From: Eggerthellaceae bacterium UBA3686
GTDB taxonomy: Bacteria > Actinomycetota > Coriobacteriia > Coriobacteriales > Eggerthellaceae
NCBI GenBank assembly: GCA_002371495.1
Contig: DFIX01000014.1
Coordinates: 1 to 55,493, forward strand
Direction: 5' to 3'
Length of the DNA: 55,493 nt
Below are positions 17,294 through 29,163 of the stretch, in pieces; the stretch's first letter is position 1; the number at the start of each line of letters is the position of its first letter. The translations under genes and the position numbers were made by a program. Below the pieces are notes generated by a model. That model worked only from the letters and a program-made list of their open reading frames with translations, made no database searches and had not been told where the DNA came from.

Positions 17294-18298
17294 TTATTTC
17301 GTTGCTTCTTCCGGCTGCTGGCGATATACGGCGCGCACGACGAACTGGGGCGAATTGTTGATCGAAATGTATATGCGGCCGATGTATTCGCCGATCAAAC
17401 CGAGCATCAGCATGATCATACCGCCGATGAACAGCAGCGCCGCCATGAGCGAACTGTAGCCTACCGCGACAAAGGGCAACATGATCTTGCGGACGATGAC
17501 GTAAACGGCGAATATAAGGCCGAGCAGCGCCAACACGAAACCGCAAATCGTAGCGAGCCTCAGCGGCTTCACCGAAAACGACGTGAAGCTGTTCATCCAA
17601 AGCGAGACCGACTTCTTGAAACTGTAGTTGCCCGTGCCGATGGTGCGCTCGCGCTCTTCCATATCGACATTGCACACGCGCTTGGTCGATGAGAGCATGA
17701 GGCCCGAAAGGTACGGATACGGGTTCGTGTAACGCACGACTTCGTCCTTGACGAAGCTCTTCATCGCCGAGAAGTTCGAGAACTTAAGCTCGGGATCCTT
17801 GTTCAGGAGCCACGTGGCCACGACGTCGTTAACCTTCGACCCGAAATTCTTCCAAGCCGACTGCGTCTTCTTGGGGTAACGCGCGATCGAGACGTCATAA
17901 CCGCCCCCCGAAGCTTCGTCGTTGACAAGGGGGGCGAGCAGGTCCCACAGCCTATCGACCGGGCATTGCTGGTCGTCGTCGCAGAAGACGACGTAGTCAC
18001 CTGTCGCATAGTGGCATCCGCACATAAGAGCGTTATGGCGACCGCCGTTCTTCGCCAAGTCGACCGCGATGACGCGCGGATCGAGCTCGGCCTCTTGGCG
18101 TATGACCGACAGAAGATCATCGGGCGAGCAGTCGTTAACCGCTATGATCTGGTAATCGTACCGGGGCTTCTGGGCAACAGCTTCGCGGATCTCGTCCATG
18201 ACGAGCTTTACCGAACCCTCGCTTTTATAGCACGGTATGACGAAGCTTATTGTCTGGCGCCTCGGCAGAGCCTCGGCGCCCGTCACATCGTTTCCCAT
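17294..18298 (-). CDS. DPM1/GtrB-type family 2 glycosyltransferase (second copy)
   Basis: The 334-residue enzyme shows ISFVIPCYKSEGS, the nucleotide site VNDCSPDD (54-61), the metal-binding DDD at 107-109 and two C-terminal membrane segments (about 236-258 and 270-292). It is a paralogue of the protein at 6611-7648. It would load a sugar on undecaprenyl phosphate for use by the neighbouring GT-C-like proteins. It lies 21 bases downstream of the L,D-transpeptidase gene at 18320 in the same direction. ATG 18298 has only a weak ribosome site. Confidence 0.86.
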   Translation of the reverse strand: MGNDVTGAEALPRRQTISFVIPCYKSEGSVKLVMDEIREAVAQKPRYDYQIIAVNDCSPDDLLSVIRQEAELDPRVIAVDLAKNGGRHNALMCGCHYATGDYVVFCDDDQQCPVDRLWDLLAPLVNDEASGGGYDVSIARYPKKTQSAWKNFGSKVNDVVATWLLNKDPELKFSNFSAMKSFVKDEVVRYTNPYPYLSGLMLSSTKRVCNVDMEERERTIGTGNYSFKKSVSLWMNSFTSFSVKPLRLATICGFVLALLGLIFAVYVIVRKIMLPFVAVGYSSLMAALLFIGGMIMLMLGLIGEYIGRIYISINNSPQFVVRAVYRQQPEEATK

Positions 18299-18319
18299 AG
18301 TCAGGATTGCCCGCTTTAC

Positions 18320-19870
18320 TTAAAGCTTGTACCAGCGAACCATCTTCGTGCCGGGCTTGATGGTGTTGTATACGTGCTCGGCATTCGAGAACGGAATGCG
18401 GATGCAGCCATGCGAGATGTTCCACCCGAGCTGCTCGTTTCCGCCACCGCCGTACAGGATCGAATGCAGGAACGATCCGTTCTTGACCCAGATGCACCAC
18501 CGGGCGTTGATGGTCGGATGCGTCACCGACATGTAGCCTGTGGTAACGGTGCAGGCAGCCGTGCCCCTGCCCGCCCCCGTAGCGCAGCGGCAGGTGTCGT
18601 TGAGCACCCACGGAGCGCCTTTCTGCGAAGCCTTGGCCTTCTGGAACAGGAAGAACTCGTGCACGCCCATGTCGATGGCAATGCACCACCGGGTGCTGCT
18701 CGTCTCTTTGTTCATCCTGTAAAGCGCCTTCTTGCCGGTGTCGGTGAGGCCCGTCGTGGTCGGGCTGATGACCCAACGCTGCGATGCGGGAATCGGTGCT
18801 TCCGCCGTTGCCTTGGCTGCCGCCTCGAGCACGACCTTGCTCCCGTTAAAGGCCAGGGCCTTGCCGGTGGCCTTGTTCACGAACTGCACGGCACCGTCGG
18901 AGCCAACCACATTTGCCTTCCAGAGTTGGTTGGCGCCGGCCTTCTTCTTGTAGTCGTATTGCACGATCTTAGAGCCGTTGTAAGCCCTGAGCAGCTTGCC
19001 GGAATTGTAGTTGTAGATCTTGTAGTAGCCGTTGCCGTAATACTTGAAGTCGAACATTTCGCCCCATTTGGTCCGAGCGCTGCCGACGCTCAGACCCGCC
19101 TTGTTCTTGACGGAGGATTTGGTAACGTTCAGAAGCTTGTTGTTGACCGCCGACGACATGACATACGTGCCGTTCGCAATGCCGTTGGATGCAAACGTGC
19201 CACTTGCGCCGACCGTCCAGAAGCGGCTCTGCTTGACCTTGGACTTCTTCACGAGCTTTGCAGAGCCCGAGCTCACATCTATCATGACATTGTTGTTCTG
19301 AGCCGAGATAAACCCGTAGCCGAACTTGTTGCTGACGAGAATCCAACGCTGCGTCGGAATGGCGATGGTGCGCGTAGCATAGCGGGTAAGGTACTGGCTC
19401 TTCTTAACGAGCTTGGACTCGTAAACCTTCGCGCCGGCTTTGGCCTTTTTAGCCGCCGTCAGAACCTTGCCGGTCTTGGCATTTGTAATCGTATAGGTCT
19501 GAGAATCATAGTCGAACTTGAACTTCCACTTTTGAGCTTTGGCACCCGTTTTCGCGGTCATGACCGCGTTGTGCTTCGAAAGACCCAGAACCTGGGAAGA
19601 ATCCTTGTTCGAAACTATGAAGTAGGTCCCGTTAGCAACGACCCAGCCCTTCGACGTGTTAATGTCGAGCCTCGTAGTGGCCTTCGTGTAGGCCTGATCG
19701 GCCGGCACTTCGCCAGCAGCTGCGCTATCGGCCGTCGTCGCCTGCGTTGTAACACCAGCCGTCAGGTCGATGCCGTCGTCGGCCGCAAACGCGGCAGGTG
19801 CAGCAACTGTCAGGGCGGCCATCAGGGCCACGGCCAACACCGCCAAAGAGCATTTTCTCGTCTTAAGCAT
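18320..19870 (-). CDS. Secreted L,D-transpeptidase with ricin-like lectin repeats (SHGC type)
   Basis: The 516-residue protein has a signal peptide (cleavage after PAAFA, about residue 30) and a long middle made of ricin-type beta-trefoil repeats, seen as recurring Q-x-W motifs (AQKWKF, TQRW, NQLWKA, SQRWV) with YTITNAKTGKVL-like units. The C-terminal YkuD domain has His469 and SHGCIR with Cys489, the full catalytic motif. L,D-transpeptidases cross-link peptidoglycan or attach proteins to it; the lectin part would bind glycan. I use ATG 19870, which has GGGA eight bases upstream, over the GTG at 19882. The next gene upstream is a related protein. Confidence 0.9.
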   Translation of the reverse strand: MLKTRKCSLAVLAVALMAALTVAAPAAFAADDGIDLTAGVTTQATTADSAAAGEVPADQAYTKATTRLDINTSKGWVVANGTYFIVSNKDSSQVLGLSKHNAVMTAKTGAKAQKWKFKFDYDSQTYTITNAKTGKVLTAAKKAKAGAKVYESKLVKKSQYLTRYATRTIAIPTQRWILVSNKFGYGFISAQNNNVMIDVSSGSAKLVKKSKVKQSRFWTVGASGTFASNGIANGTYVMSSAVNNKLLNVTKSSVKNKAGLSVGSARTKWGEMFDFKYYGNGYYKIYNYNSGKLLRAYNGSKIVQYDYKKKAGANQLWKANVVGSDGAVQFVNKATGKALAFNGSKVVLEAAAKATAEAPIPASQRWVISPTTTGLTDTGKKALYRMNKETSSTRWCIAIDMGVHEFFLFQKAKASQKGAPWVLNDTCRCATGAGRGTAACTVTTGYMSVTHPTINARWCIWVKNGSFLHSILYGGGGNEQLGWNISHGCIRIPFSNAEHVYNTIKPGTKMVRWYKL

Positions 19871-19933
19871 TACGTTTCCCACTTCTCAACCTCGCATTTC
19901 CGATGGATTACCGTCGTTGTTCAACGGTTGTTT

Positions 19934-21448
19934 CTAGTAGTAACGGGAGACAAAGGTCCCAATCGGGCAATTGTAGTAGATCCACTTGATGTTGTTCATG
20001 CCCACGCGGATGCAGCCTTCCGAGATGTAGCCGCGCGTACGACTGTCCTTGATGGACTTGGTGCCCTTGAAGCAAAGCACCGAATGGAAGGCGGTGTCGC
20101 CGATCGTGTTCCAGTACCAGGCGCGGTATCCGGAATCGTCGCCGTAGTATTCCCATTTCTGGTAGATGCACGTATCGCCTTCGGTCGTGCACTTGTTCTT
20201 GCCGCTCGCAACGCTCCAACGTTTGAACGGCACCCACGCCTTGCCCACGTCGCTGCGCTTGAATATGTTCATCTCGAACGCAGTCAGGTCCGCCGTGATG
20301 TAGTACTCCTTGAAATCGCTCCAGGAGTACGGACCTTCGCGCATTGCCGCCCTGGCATTGGCCTTGTTGAGCCCCCGCTCGCAGGCATAGGTGATGCCGG
20401 TCGTCGTCGGGCTGATAGCCCACGTTTGCGTAGCTGCTGCAGCGTTGACCGCGCCAGCCGATACCTTGCTGTTGGAATTAGCTACGCCACCTTCGATGTC
20501 GAGGACCTTGTTGGTACGGTTTACGAGCCTGATACCTCCGTCGACCACGACGGGCTTCCAAAGTTGGACGTTCTTCGCCTTGTATTTAGACTGGACGACC
20601 TTGGCGCCCGAAACGGTCAGGTACAGCGAGGAGCTGATGTTTTGGATGCGGTAATAGCCGGCGGGTTTCTTCACCTCGATGAAGCGCCACATCTGCGAGA
20701 GCTTGTTGCTGTTGGCCGCAACCGAAAGACGGGTGTTGGGCTTAGACAAGCTGCCCGGAACGCCGAGCAGGAGCGTGGATGCGCTGCCACCGGATGCCAG
20801 CGTGTATACGCCGTTGCGGATGGTTGCGCCGGGCTTCCAGTTTGCGGCCTTGTGCAGCCAGAAGCGCTGGGAAACCTTGTTGTTGTTCTTTACGCCCCTG
20901 AGCACCGTGTTTTCAACATCGGCGTTAACGGTCAACACGCATTTCTTGTTGTAAGCCGAATAAATCTTGTACCCGGATTTCGTCGAGAGCAGATACCAGC
21001 GCTGGCGCTTGTCTGATTTAGAGGCAAGTTTCTTCTGGATGATCTTGCTTCCCGATTTGGCCTTGCCCGAAACCGTCAGCACCTTTCCGGAGCGCTTGTT
21101 CTTAATAATATAGGTGCGGCTGCTGAACTCGTAGGTGAAATTCCACACCTGCGAGTAATAGGGCTTATGCTCGATTTGCGTGACGACGGATGCCTTGTTG
21201 GCCTTGCTGTATTTTTCCACGCCAACGAGCAGCTGCGAATCGCCTGCCCATTCCATGATATAGTTACCGTTCTCGATAACGCGATCGCCAACGTTAGAAA
21301 CCTTCATCTTCGTCGTTTGCTTGTCATACGCCGATGTATCGCCGCTACCGGCCACCAGATTGTCGGCCATCGCCGCACCGACGGGAACCATAGCTACAAC
21401 CATCGCAAGCAGCATGCATGCAAGCAGTCGCTTTATCGGAGCGCTCAT
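19934..21448 (-). CDS. Secreted L,D-transpeptidase-like protein with ricin-like repeats (SEGC variant)
   Basis: The 504-residue protein has a signal peptide (cleavage near AMA, about residue 29), several ricin-like repeats with Q-x-W motifs (SQVWNF, RQRWYL, SQRFWL, SQMWRF, VQLWKP, TQTWAI) and a C-terminal YkuD domain. The catalytic region is FHSVL...YISEGCIRV, with His455 and Cys479, but Glu replaces the usual His in SHGC. ATG 21448 lies eight bases after GGGAAGG; ATG 21454 and GTG 21457 are nearer alternatives. It shares domain order and the SPTTTGIT junction with the downstream gene, so the two are paralogues. Activity of the SEGC variant is uncertain. Confidence 0.87.
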   Translation of the reverse strand: MSAPIKRLLACMLLAMVVAMVPVGAAMADNLVAGSGDTSAYDKQTTKMKVSNVGDRVIENGNYIMEWAGDSQLLVGVEKYSKANKASVVTQIEHKPYYSQVWNFTYEFSSRTYIIKNKRSGKVLTVSGKAKSGSKIIQKKLASKSDKRQRWYLLSTKSGYKIYSAYNKKCVLTVNADVENTVLRGVKNNNKVSQRFWLHKAANWKPGATIRNGVYTLASGGSASTLLLGVPGSLSKPNTRLSVAANSNKLSQMWRFIEVKKPAGYYRIQNISSSLYLTVSGAKVVQSKYKAKNVQLWKPVVVDGGIRLVNRTNKVLDIEGGVANSNSKVSAGAVNAAAATQTWAISPTTTGITYACERGLNKANARAAMREGPYSWSDFKEYYITADLTAFEMNIFKRSDVGKAWVPFKRWSVASGKNKCTTEGDTCIYQKWEYYGDDSGYRAWYWNTIGDTAFHSVLCFKGTKSIKDSRTRGYISEGCIRVGMNNIKWIYYNCPIGTFVSRYY

Positions 21449-21752
21449 GTACATCACCTTCCCAAGGCACGCATCCCGGGTCTTGTCCTATGAAATGGCG
21501 TAATTCTAGATCGTTTGAGGTGTGTAAACGCGCATCTCTTTTCGTGTAACAAAAGAATACTATCAGAACCCCACGGGTAAAACAACGGACACGTGGGCGA
21601 GCAATGCGCAAGATTCCAGCGAGCGGCAGGGTGCATTCGGGCGTATCTGGGCAAGATTCAGGCAACCTATTGCCTGCGCGGGTTTTACGCATTTTCCGCA
21701 GCGTAGACCGCGCACATCACCTACAAAGGCAGAGCAGGTAGAATACAAAGCC

Positions 21753-24563
21753 ATGGAAACTAAACTTGCATCGCTATTCAACCGGCATCCGCGCATTTGG
21801 TACTACGTGCTGCTCGCGTGCGCCGCAACGCTCGCTTTCGCGGGGATCAACCTTTTCCTCATCGTCACCGGGCGCGAGGGCGTGTGGATCCAGGACGCGC
21901 AGCCCCTGTACGCCAACTTCCTCGTATGGGGCTGCCAAGCAATCGACCAGGCCGTCCAAGCTGCACAATCAGGAACCGGGTTTGCGCTCCCCTACTATAC
22001 CTACAACATGGGCTACGGCGCCGACGTGCCCATGACCATGGGAAGCTACCTTCAAGACCCCGTCAATATCATTCCGGCGCTTATGCCAAACGAGCTCATC
22101 GGCATAAGCTACCCGCTTATGACCTGGCTTCGCATGGTGCTCGCGGCATTCGCCTTCTCGTCGTACAGCCTTTCGCACGGCCGCAGCCGCAAGAGCACGT
22201 TCGTTGCTGCGCTCGCATATGCGACCTGCGGATTCATCGTCGAGCTCGGAGCCTTCAGGCATCCGAAGTTCATCGATTGGGCCGTGCTGCTGCCCCTAAT
22301 TTTGCAGGGTTGCGACAAGATTTTCGAAAAGCGCTCGCCTGCCCTGTTCACAGGCATGCTCTTCCTGCAGTTCTTTATCTCGATCTACTATTCGTACATG
22401 AGCTGCATCGTCGTGCTCGTATATTGCATTATCAAGTACTTCTTTGCACCTCGGCAACGCAGCGTGCGCGACTTTGCAAGACTCGTGGGCACGTTTCTAT
22501 TGTTCGGCGGCATCGCGTTCCTGGTCAGCGGGCTTTTTTCCATCCCGCAAATCATAGCGCTGCTATCGCAGGGCCGCGCCACCTCGGGCGGTACGGTCGT
22601 GCCGCTGACGTTTACCTTAAAGTACTATGCCAAGATTACCGCGCATTTCATCGGGGCAGCAGGCACGACAGACGGCATGATCACAGGTGCCGTCAGCACG
22701 ATCGGAGTGCTCGCCTTCGTTCTTTGCGGCAAACGCTTCGACCGTGACGAGCGAAAACCCTGGTTAATCGGGTTGGTTATTTGCTTCGCGGGCGTACTCA
22801 TCCCCTTCCTCGGCCACATCATGAACGGCATGGGCTACGCCACGGACCGCTGGATGCTCGTGCTCGCGTTCGTCTGCTCGAATATCCTGGCCATGACGTT
22901 GCCCAAGCTCAGTTCGCTCGATGTCCAAGATTGGAAGCGCATGAAAATCGGCATCGCAATCGTAGCCGTGCTTACGACGCTGTATGGTTGTGCGCAGATT
23001 GCCATGTCGGACGGCTGGCGCGGCATGATCTGGCCCATTTGCATGACCTGCGCCTTCGTTGTCGTGTTCCTCGTGCTGAAGAAGCTCTCGACAGGATCGC
23101 GCCCGTTTGCGCAGGCCGCTGCCGCAGCCGCATGCGTACTCGTCTGCGCGACGATGACGGCTACGTTCTATTGCTCGCCCCTTGGCGAAAACTGGGGCAC
23201 AACTTTTCCCAAGCACGGTACGACTTGGGCAAACATGTCGCAACGCAACCCCGCCGCCGCTGTCGAGGAACTCGATGACGCTGGGCTGTACCGCTATTCG
23301 CTCGCACGCGTGCACAACTCCATGAAAAACTCGGCGCTCATTCATTCAGTCATGGGCGCCGACTACTACACAAGCTACTACAACCAGCATGTCGACGACT
23401 TCCGTCAAGGGCTCGGCATCAGCGACCATCACATGAATTTCAGTTTCATCGGATCCGACTCGCGCCTGGCAATCGAGCAAATCACTGGCGTGAAGTACTA
23501 CGTGGTAAAGAGCAGGGATTTCTGGCGCGTACCGTACGGGTTCACCGACACCGGAATCGAGCACGACGGCTTCCACGTTTTCGAGAACGCACACCCTGTA
23601 CCGCTTGCTTTCCTCGCCCAAGGCGTCATCGACAACGCCGACTACGATGCGCTCGGAATGATTCAGAAGCAGGAAACGCTTCTGCAGGCCGCAGTGGTCG
23701 ACGAGGGCAAGCTTAAGATGGAGCAAGCCGAAGTGCAGACTAAGTTCGATTCGAAGCAAATCCCCTATACGGTATCGAGCAGCGATGGTCTGAGCATCGA
23801 CGGCAACACCATAAGCGTCACCAAGAAAAACGCCACGATAACGCTCGAGTTCGAAGGCCTCGCGCAATCCGAGACGTACTTGTGCCTGTATAACCTGGGC
23901 TTCGATCCGTACCTGCCAAGCCAGCTCGCGCAGGCCAAGGGCGATGGCGCTTCGCTGAAGACGAAAATCAGGGATGTCCTGTACACCGTTCCGACCACCT
24001 ACCCCATAACGGCCAGCATCGGCGACCGCACCAAGACCGCCGACCCGGCAACGCCATCGCATCTGCGTTACGGCGGCAAGGTCGACTGGGTCTTCAACTT
24101 GGCGTACTCGCAAGAACCTGCGACTCAGATGAAGATATCGTTCCAGGAGGTCGGAGAATACACATTCGACGACATGCAGATCGTCTGCCAGCCCATACAG
24201 CCCGTGGTCGAAGAATCGGCTGCGATTGCCGAACAGGGCCTTAACGACCTCGAGCTTCACGCAAACGGCATGAGCGCAACAACCGAGCTCGCCGACGAAG
24301 ACCCGCATCTCGCCCAATTCATGTTCGCCTACACGCCAGGCTGGTCGGCAACGGTCGACGGGCAACCCGCAGAAGTAGTGCGCACTGACATTGCTTTTTT
24401 GGGAGTGGAAGTACAGGGCAAAGGTTCCCACGAAATCGTGCTGTCTTACGAAACGCCCGGCATCAAGGCGGGAGCGTATATGAGCCTTGCCGGCCTTTTA
24501 GCGCTGGTATTGGCCTTCGGCGTGCGGCGATTCCTTCGCTCGCGGGCGAGGGCAACTAAGTAG
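21753..24563 (+). CDS. YfhO-family membrane protein (probable GT-C glycosyltransferase)
   Basis: The 936-residue protein has about 12-13 membrane segments over its first 480 residues, a large extracytoplasmic domain (about 490-905) and a final helix followed by a basic tail. WIQDAQPLYANF after helix 1, the HPKFIDWAVLLPLILQG segment and the lone C-terminal anchor match the YfhO family, known in Firmicutes to glycosylate lipoteichoic acid outside the cell using a lipid-linked sugar. The ATG has no good ribosome site; TAGAAT at 21739-21744 could give a nearly leaderless mRNA. It probably uses a sugar loaded by one of the DPM1-type enzymes. Confidence 0.85.
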   Translation: METKLASLFNRHPRIWYYVLLACAATLAFAGINLFLIVTGREGVWIQDAQPLYANFLVWGCQAIDQAVQAAQSGTGFALPYYTYNMGYGADVPMTMGSYLQDPVNIIPALMPNELIGISYPLMTWLRMVLAAFAFSSYSLSHGRSRKSTFVAALAYATCGFIVELGAFRHPKFIDWAVLLPLILQGCDKIFEKRSPALFTGMLFLQFFISIYYSYMSCIVVLVYCIIKYFFAPRQRSVRDFARLVGTFLLFGGIAFLVSGLFSIPQIIALLSQGRATSGGTVVPLTFTLKYYAKITAHFIGAAGTTDGMITGAVSTIGVLAFVLCGKRFDRDERKPWLIGLVICFAGVLIPFLGHIMNGMGYATDRWMLVLAFVCSNILAMTLPKLSSLDVQDWKRMKIGIAIVAVLTTLYGCAQIAMSDGWRGMIWPICMTCAFVVVFLVLKKLSTGSRPFAQAAAAAACVLVCATMTATFYCSPLGENWGTTFPKHGTTWANMSQRNPAAAVEELDDAGLYRYSLARVHNSMKNSALIHSVMGADYYTSYYNQHVDDFRQGLGISDHHMNFSFIGSDSRLAIEQITGVKYYVVKSRDFWRVPYGFTDTGIEHDGFHVFENAHPVPLAFLAQGVIDNADYDALGMIQKQETLLQAAVVDEGKLKMEQAEVQTKFDSKQIPYTVSSSDGLSIDGNTISVTKKNATITLEFEGLAQSETYLCLYNLGFDPYLPSQLAQAKGDGASLKTKIRDVLYTVPTTYPITASIGDRTKTADPATPSHLRYGGKVDWVFNLAYSQEPATQMKISFQEVGEYTFDDMQIVCQPIQPVVEESAAIAEQGLNDLELHANGMSATTELADEDPHLAQFMFAYTPGWSATVDGQPAEVVRTDIAFLGVEVQGKGSHEIVLSYETPGIKAGAYMSLAGLLALVLAFGVRRFLRSRARATK

Positions 24564-24866
24564 CCAGCTGTGTCCTTGTTTCCCATCCCTTTTCTACTGC
24601 ACTGCACGGCTCCTCTGCGCGTCAACGAAACCCAGTTGCACGGGAGTTGTGCGAGCATGCGAAACCGCGACCTGCGATAAGTGTAACAGCAGATAAGCTT
24701 TTAGCTCCTCCGATGCGCTCCGCCAAGTTAAAGCTTTGCTGCTTATCGCGTGTGGGCATGAAGATTTGCCTTGCATACCGTTACAATACCTAAATTGGAT
24801 AAAAGCTCGCGCTGCGCGCTTTTATCATTCAGCAAATTGCCGGCAGGCAGCAGAACGGAGCATGTG
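24564..24866. other. Intergenic region before wecE
   Basis: No gene is seen. It contains the hairpin at 24798-24826 and, just before it, TTACAATACC, which may be part of a promoter. The rest shows nothing I recognise. Confidence 0.4.
24798..24826 (+). promoter_or_regulatory. Hairpin in the wecE leader
   Basis: GATAAAAGC and GCTTTTATC form a nine-base-pair stem around a GC-rich 11-base loop, 41 bases before the wecE start. The 3' arm ends in CTTTTATC, so it could be an attenuator or terminator hairpin. It could also simply end transcription coming from yfhO. Confidence 0.45.
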
Positions 24867-25997
24867 ATGATCGATTTCAACGTGCCGCCCTACATTGGCA
24901 CCGAGCTTGACTACGTTAAGGAATCCGTCGAGGTCAACCACAAGATTTGCGGCGACGGGCCTTTCACCAAGAAGTGCAGTGCCTGGATGCAGGACCGGTT
25001 CGGCGCCACACGCGCGCTGCTGACGACCAGCGGGTCGACAGCGCTCGACATGGCCGCCATGCTCTCGGAACTTAAACCCGGCGACGAAGTAATCCTCCCG
25101 AGTTTCACGTTCTCGTCGACGGCGACCGCATTTGCCAATGTCGGCGCACAGCTTGTGTTCATCGACGTGCGCCCCGACACCATGAACATCGACGAGAAGC
25201 TCATCGAGGCCGCCATCACCCCCAAGACGCGCGTCATCGTGCCGGTGCATTACGCTGGCGTTGCCTGCGAAATGGACACGATCATGGCCATCGCCCGCGA
25301 GCATAACCTAATAGTATGCGAAGACGCAGCACAGGGCGTCATGTCCACGTACAAAGGGCATGCCCTGGGCACGATCGGCGATTTCGGCTGCTACTCGTTC
25401 CACGAAACCAAGAATTACTCGATGGGCGAGGGCGGCGCCATCTGCATCAAGGATCAGAAACTTGCCGAACGCGCCGAAATCATCCGCGAAAAAGGCACCG
25501 ACCGGTCCCGCTTCCTGCGCGGCCAGGTCGACAAGTACACTTGGGTCGACAAGGGCGGAAGCTACCTTCCCAGCGACATGAATGCGGCATATCTATGGGC
25601 GCAGCTCGAGCATGCCGAGCAGATAAACGACGACCGTCTCGACACGTGGGCCGCATACGACAAGGCCTTCGCCGACTTAGCCGCTTCCGAGCGCATCAGC
25701 ACGCCCGTCATCCCCGAGGGCTGCGTGCACAACGCCCACATGTACTACATCAAGCTGCGCGACCTCGAGGACCGCACCGCCTTCATCGCGCACATGCGCG
25801 AGCGCGGCGTATGCTGCGTGTTCCACTACGTGCCGCTGCACTCAGCGCCCGCCGGCCTGAAGTTCGGCCGTTTCCACGGCAAGGACGTCTACACCACCGC
25901 CGATAGCGACCGCCTGGTGCGCCTGCCCATGTATTACGGCATGACCGACGCCGACCGCACTACCGTCATCGAAGCCACCCTCGACTACTTCGCGTAA
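24867..25997 (+). CDS. wecE: dTDP-4-amino-4,6-dideoxygalactose transaminase
   Basis: The 376-residue protein matches the WecE/RffA group of DegT/DnrJ/EryC1 sugar aminotransferases almost motif for motif: ICGDGPFT, RPDTMNIDE, VPVHYAGVACEMD, EDAAQGVMSTYKG and SFHETKNYS with the PLP-binding Lys182. It transfers an amino group from glutamate to dTDP-4-keto-6-deoxyglucose, giving dTDP-Fuc4N. ATG 24867 has GGAG six bases upstream; the open frame continues 32 codons further but without family similarity. RfbA and RfbB, encoded at 52977-53867 and 51889-52908, would supply its substrate. The stop TAA overlaps the first palindrome R1 copy. Confidence 0.93.
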   Translation: MIDFNVPPYIGTELDYVKESVEVNHKICGDGPFTKKCSAWMQDRFGATRALLTTSGSTALDMAAMLSELKPGDEVILPSFTFSSTATAFANVGAQLVFIDVRPDTMNIDEKLIEAAITPKTRVIVPVHYAGVACEMDTIMAIAREHNLIVCEDAAQGVMSTYKGHALGTIGDFGCYSFHETKNYSMGEGGAICIKDQKLAERAEIIREKGTDRSRFLRGQVDKYTWVDKGGSYLPSDMNAAYLWAQLEHAEQINDDRLDTWAAYDKAFADLAASERISTPVIPEGCVHNAHMYYIKLRDLEDRTAFIAHMRERGVCCVFHYVPLHSAPAGLKFGRFHGKDVYTTADSDRLVRLPMYYGMTDADRTTVIEATLDYFA

Positions 25998-26032
25998 ATG
26001 TGAAAAAGGGGTCAGACCCCTTTTTCACATTT
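25996..26032. repeat. 37-nt palindrome R1, copy A
   Basis: A perfect palindrome: AAATGTGAAAAAGGGGTC, one central A, then the exact reverse complement. The wecE stop TAA (25995-25997) shares its AA with the palindrome. The T-run after the GC stem would make it a bidirectional intrinsic terminator. Confidence 0.9.
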
Positions 26033-26059
26033 TGCCCAAAGCGCATGCCCCTGAGCAGC

Positions 26060-26097
26060 AAAAACAGCGCCGAGCTCCTTTTCGGAACTCGGCGCTG
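26060..26097 (-). terminator. valS intrinsic terminator
   Basis: On the minus strand CAGCGCCGAG and CTCGGCGCTG form a GC-rich stem (with TTCC/GGAG partly extending it) around GAAAA, followed directly by TTTTTG. It lies 52 bases past the valS stop, beyond palindrome copy B. Confidence 0.85.
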
Positions 26098-26114
26098 CTT
26101 GTTATCTGATTGAA

Positions 26115-26149
26115 AAACGTGAAAAAGGGGTCAGACCCCTTTTTCACAT

Positions 26150-26151
<2 letters not shown>
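26115..26151. repeat. 37-nt palindrome R1, copy B
   Basis: Same unit as copy A with one change in the outer arm (AAACGTG for AAATGTG). The valS stop TAA (26152-26150) shares its last two bases with the palindrome. Copies A and B flank the valS terminator between the convergent wecE and valS genes. Confidence 0.9.
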
Positions 26152-28825
<2,674 letters not shown>

Positions 28826-28909
28826 TCTTGCTCCTTGGCGGTCGAATGCATAACTTGCTAATAATACCGCAAACCCGAGCATCCGCATGCCGCCCTGGTG
28901 ATAAGCCGC

Positions 28910-28930
28910 AAATAACCATTTGAGTGAGTC
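28910..28930. repeat. Partial palindrome R5, left of R3e
   Basis: AAATAACCATTTG followed by AGTGAGTC. The same pair of motifs occurs at 29110-29133 on the other side of the R3 hairpin, so the two form direct repeats around it. Confidence 0.65.
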
Positions 28931-28984
28931 AGCGGAGCGAACCCAGCCGATCACTCCGTCGGCGACTGATTAACCCGTCCCACC

Positions 28985-29095
28985 GCGAAGCCGCAGATGG
29001 CGGCGCGCCTTCGCTTGGCTTCGCCTAACCTATATGGATTTACAGGAACAGTGGCTGCAGAATCGCTCAGGTCACGCCGCCATCTGCGGCTTCGC
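28985..29095 (-). repeat. Hairpin element R3, copy e
   Basis: The outer arms GCGAAGCCGCAGATGGCGGC and the reverse complement pair over 21 bases without mismatch. The terminal loop carries the family core on the minus strand: GCGATTCTGCAGCCACTG, CCTG and GGCGAAGCCAAGC. Confidence 0.88.
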
Positions 29096-29109
29096 TCCGC
29101 TGACCCGGT

Positions 29110-29133
29110 AAATAACCATTTGGGAGTGAGTCA
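29110..29133. repeat. Partial palindrome R5, right of R3e
   Basis: AAATAACCATTTGGG followed by AGTGAGTCA, nearly the same as 28910-28930. Together they bracket the R3 copy as direct repeats about 200 bases apart. Confidence 0.65.
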
Positions 29134-29163
29134 CAACCCCCGTCCTTCTGACTCATTCAAGCG

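Noticed and set aside
17966..21016. A 1016-codon open frame on the plus strand opposite the L,D-transpeptidases and glycosyltransferase
   Set aside because: It lies antisense to three genes with clear domains, signal peptides and ribosome sites. Long antisense frames are common in GC-rich DNA. Its translation shows no recognisable domain.
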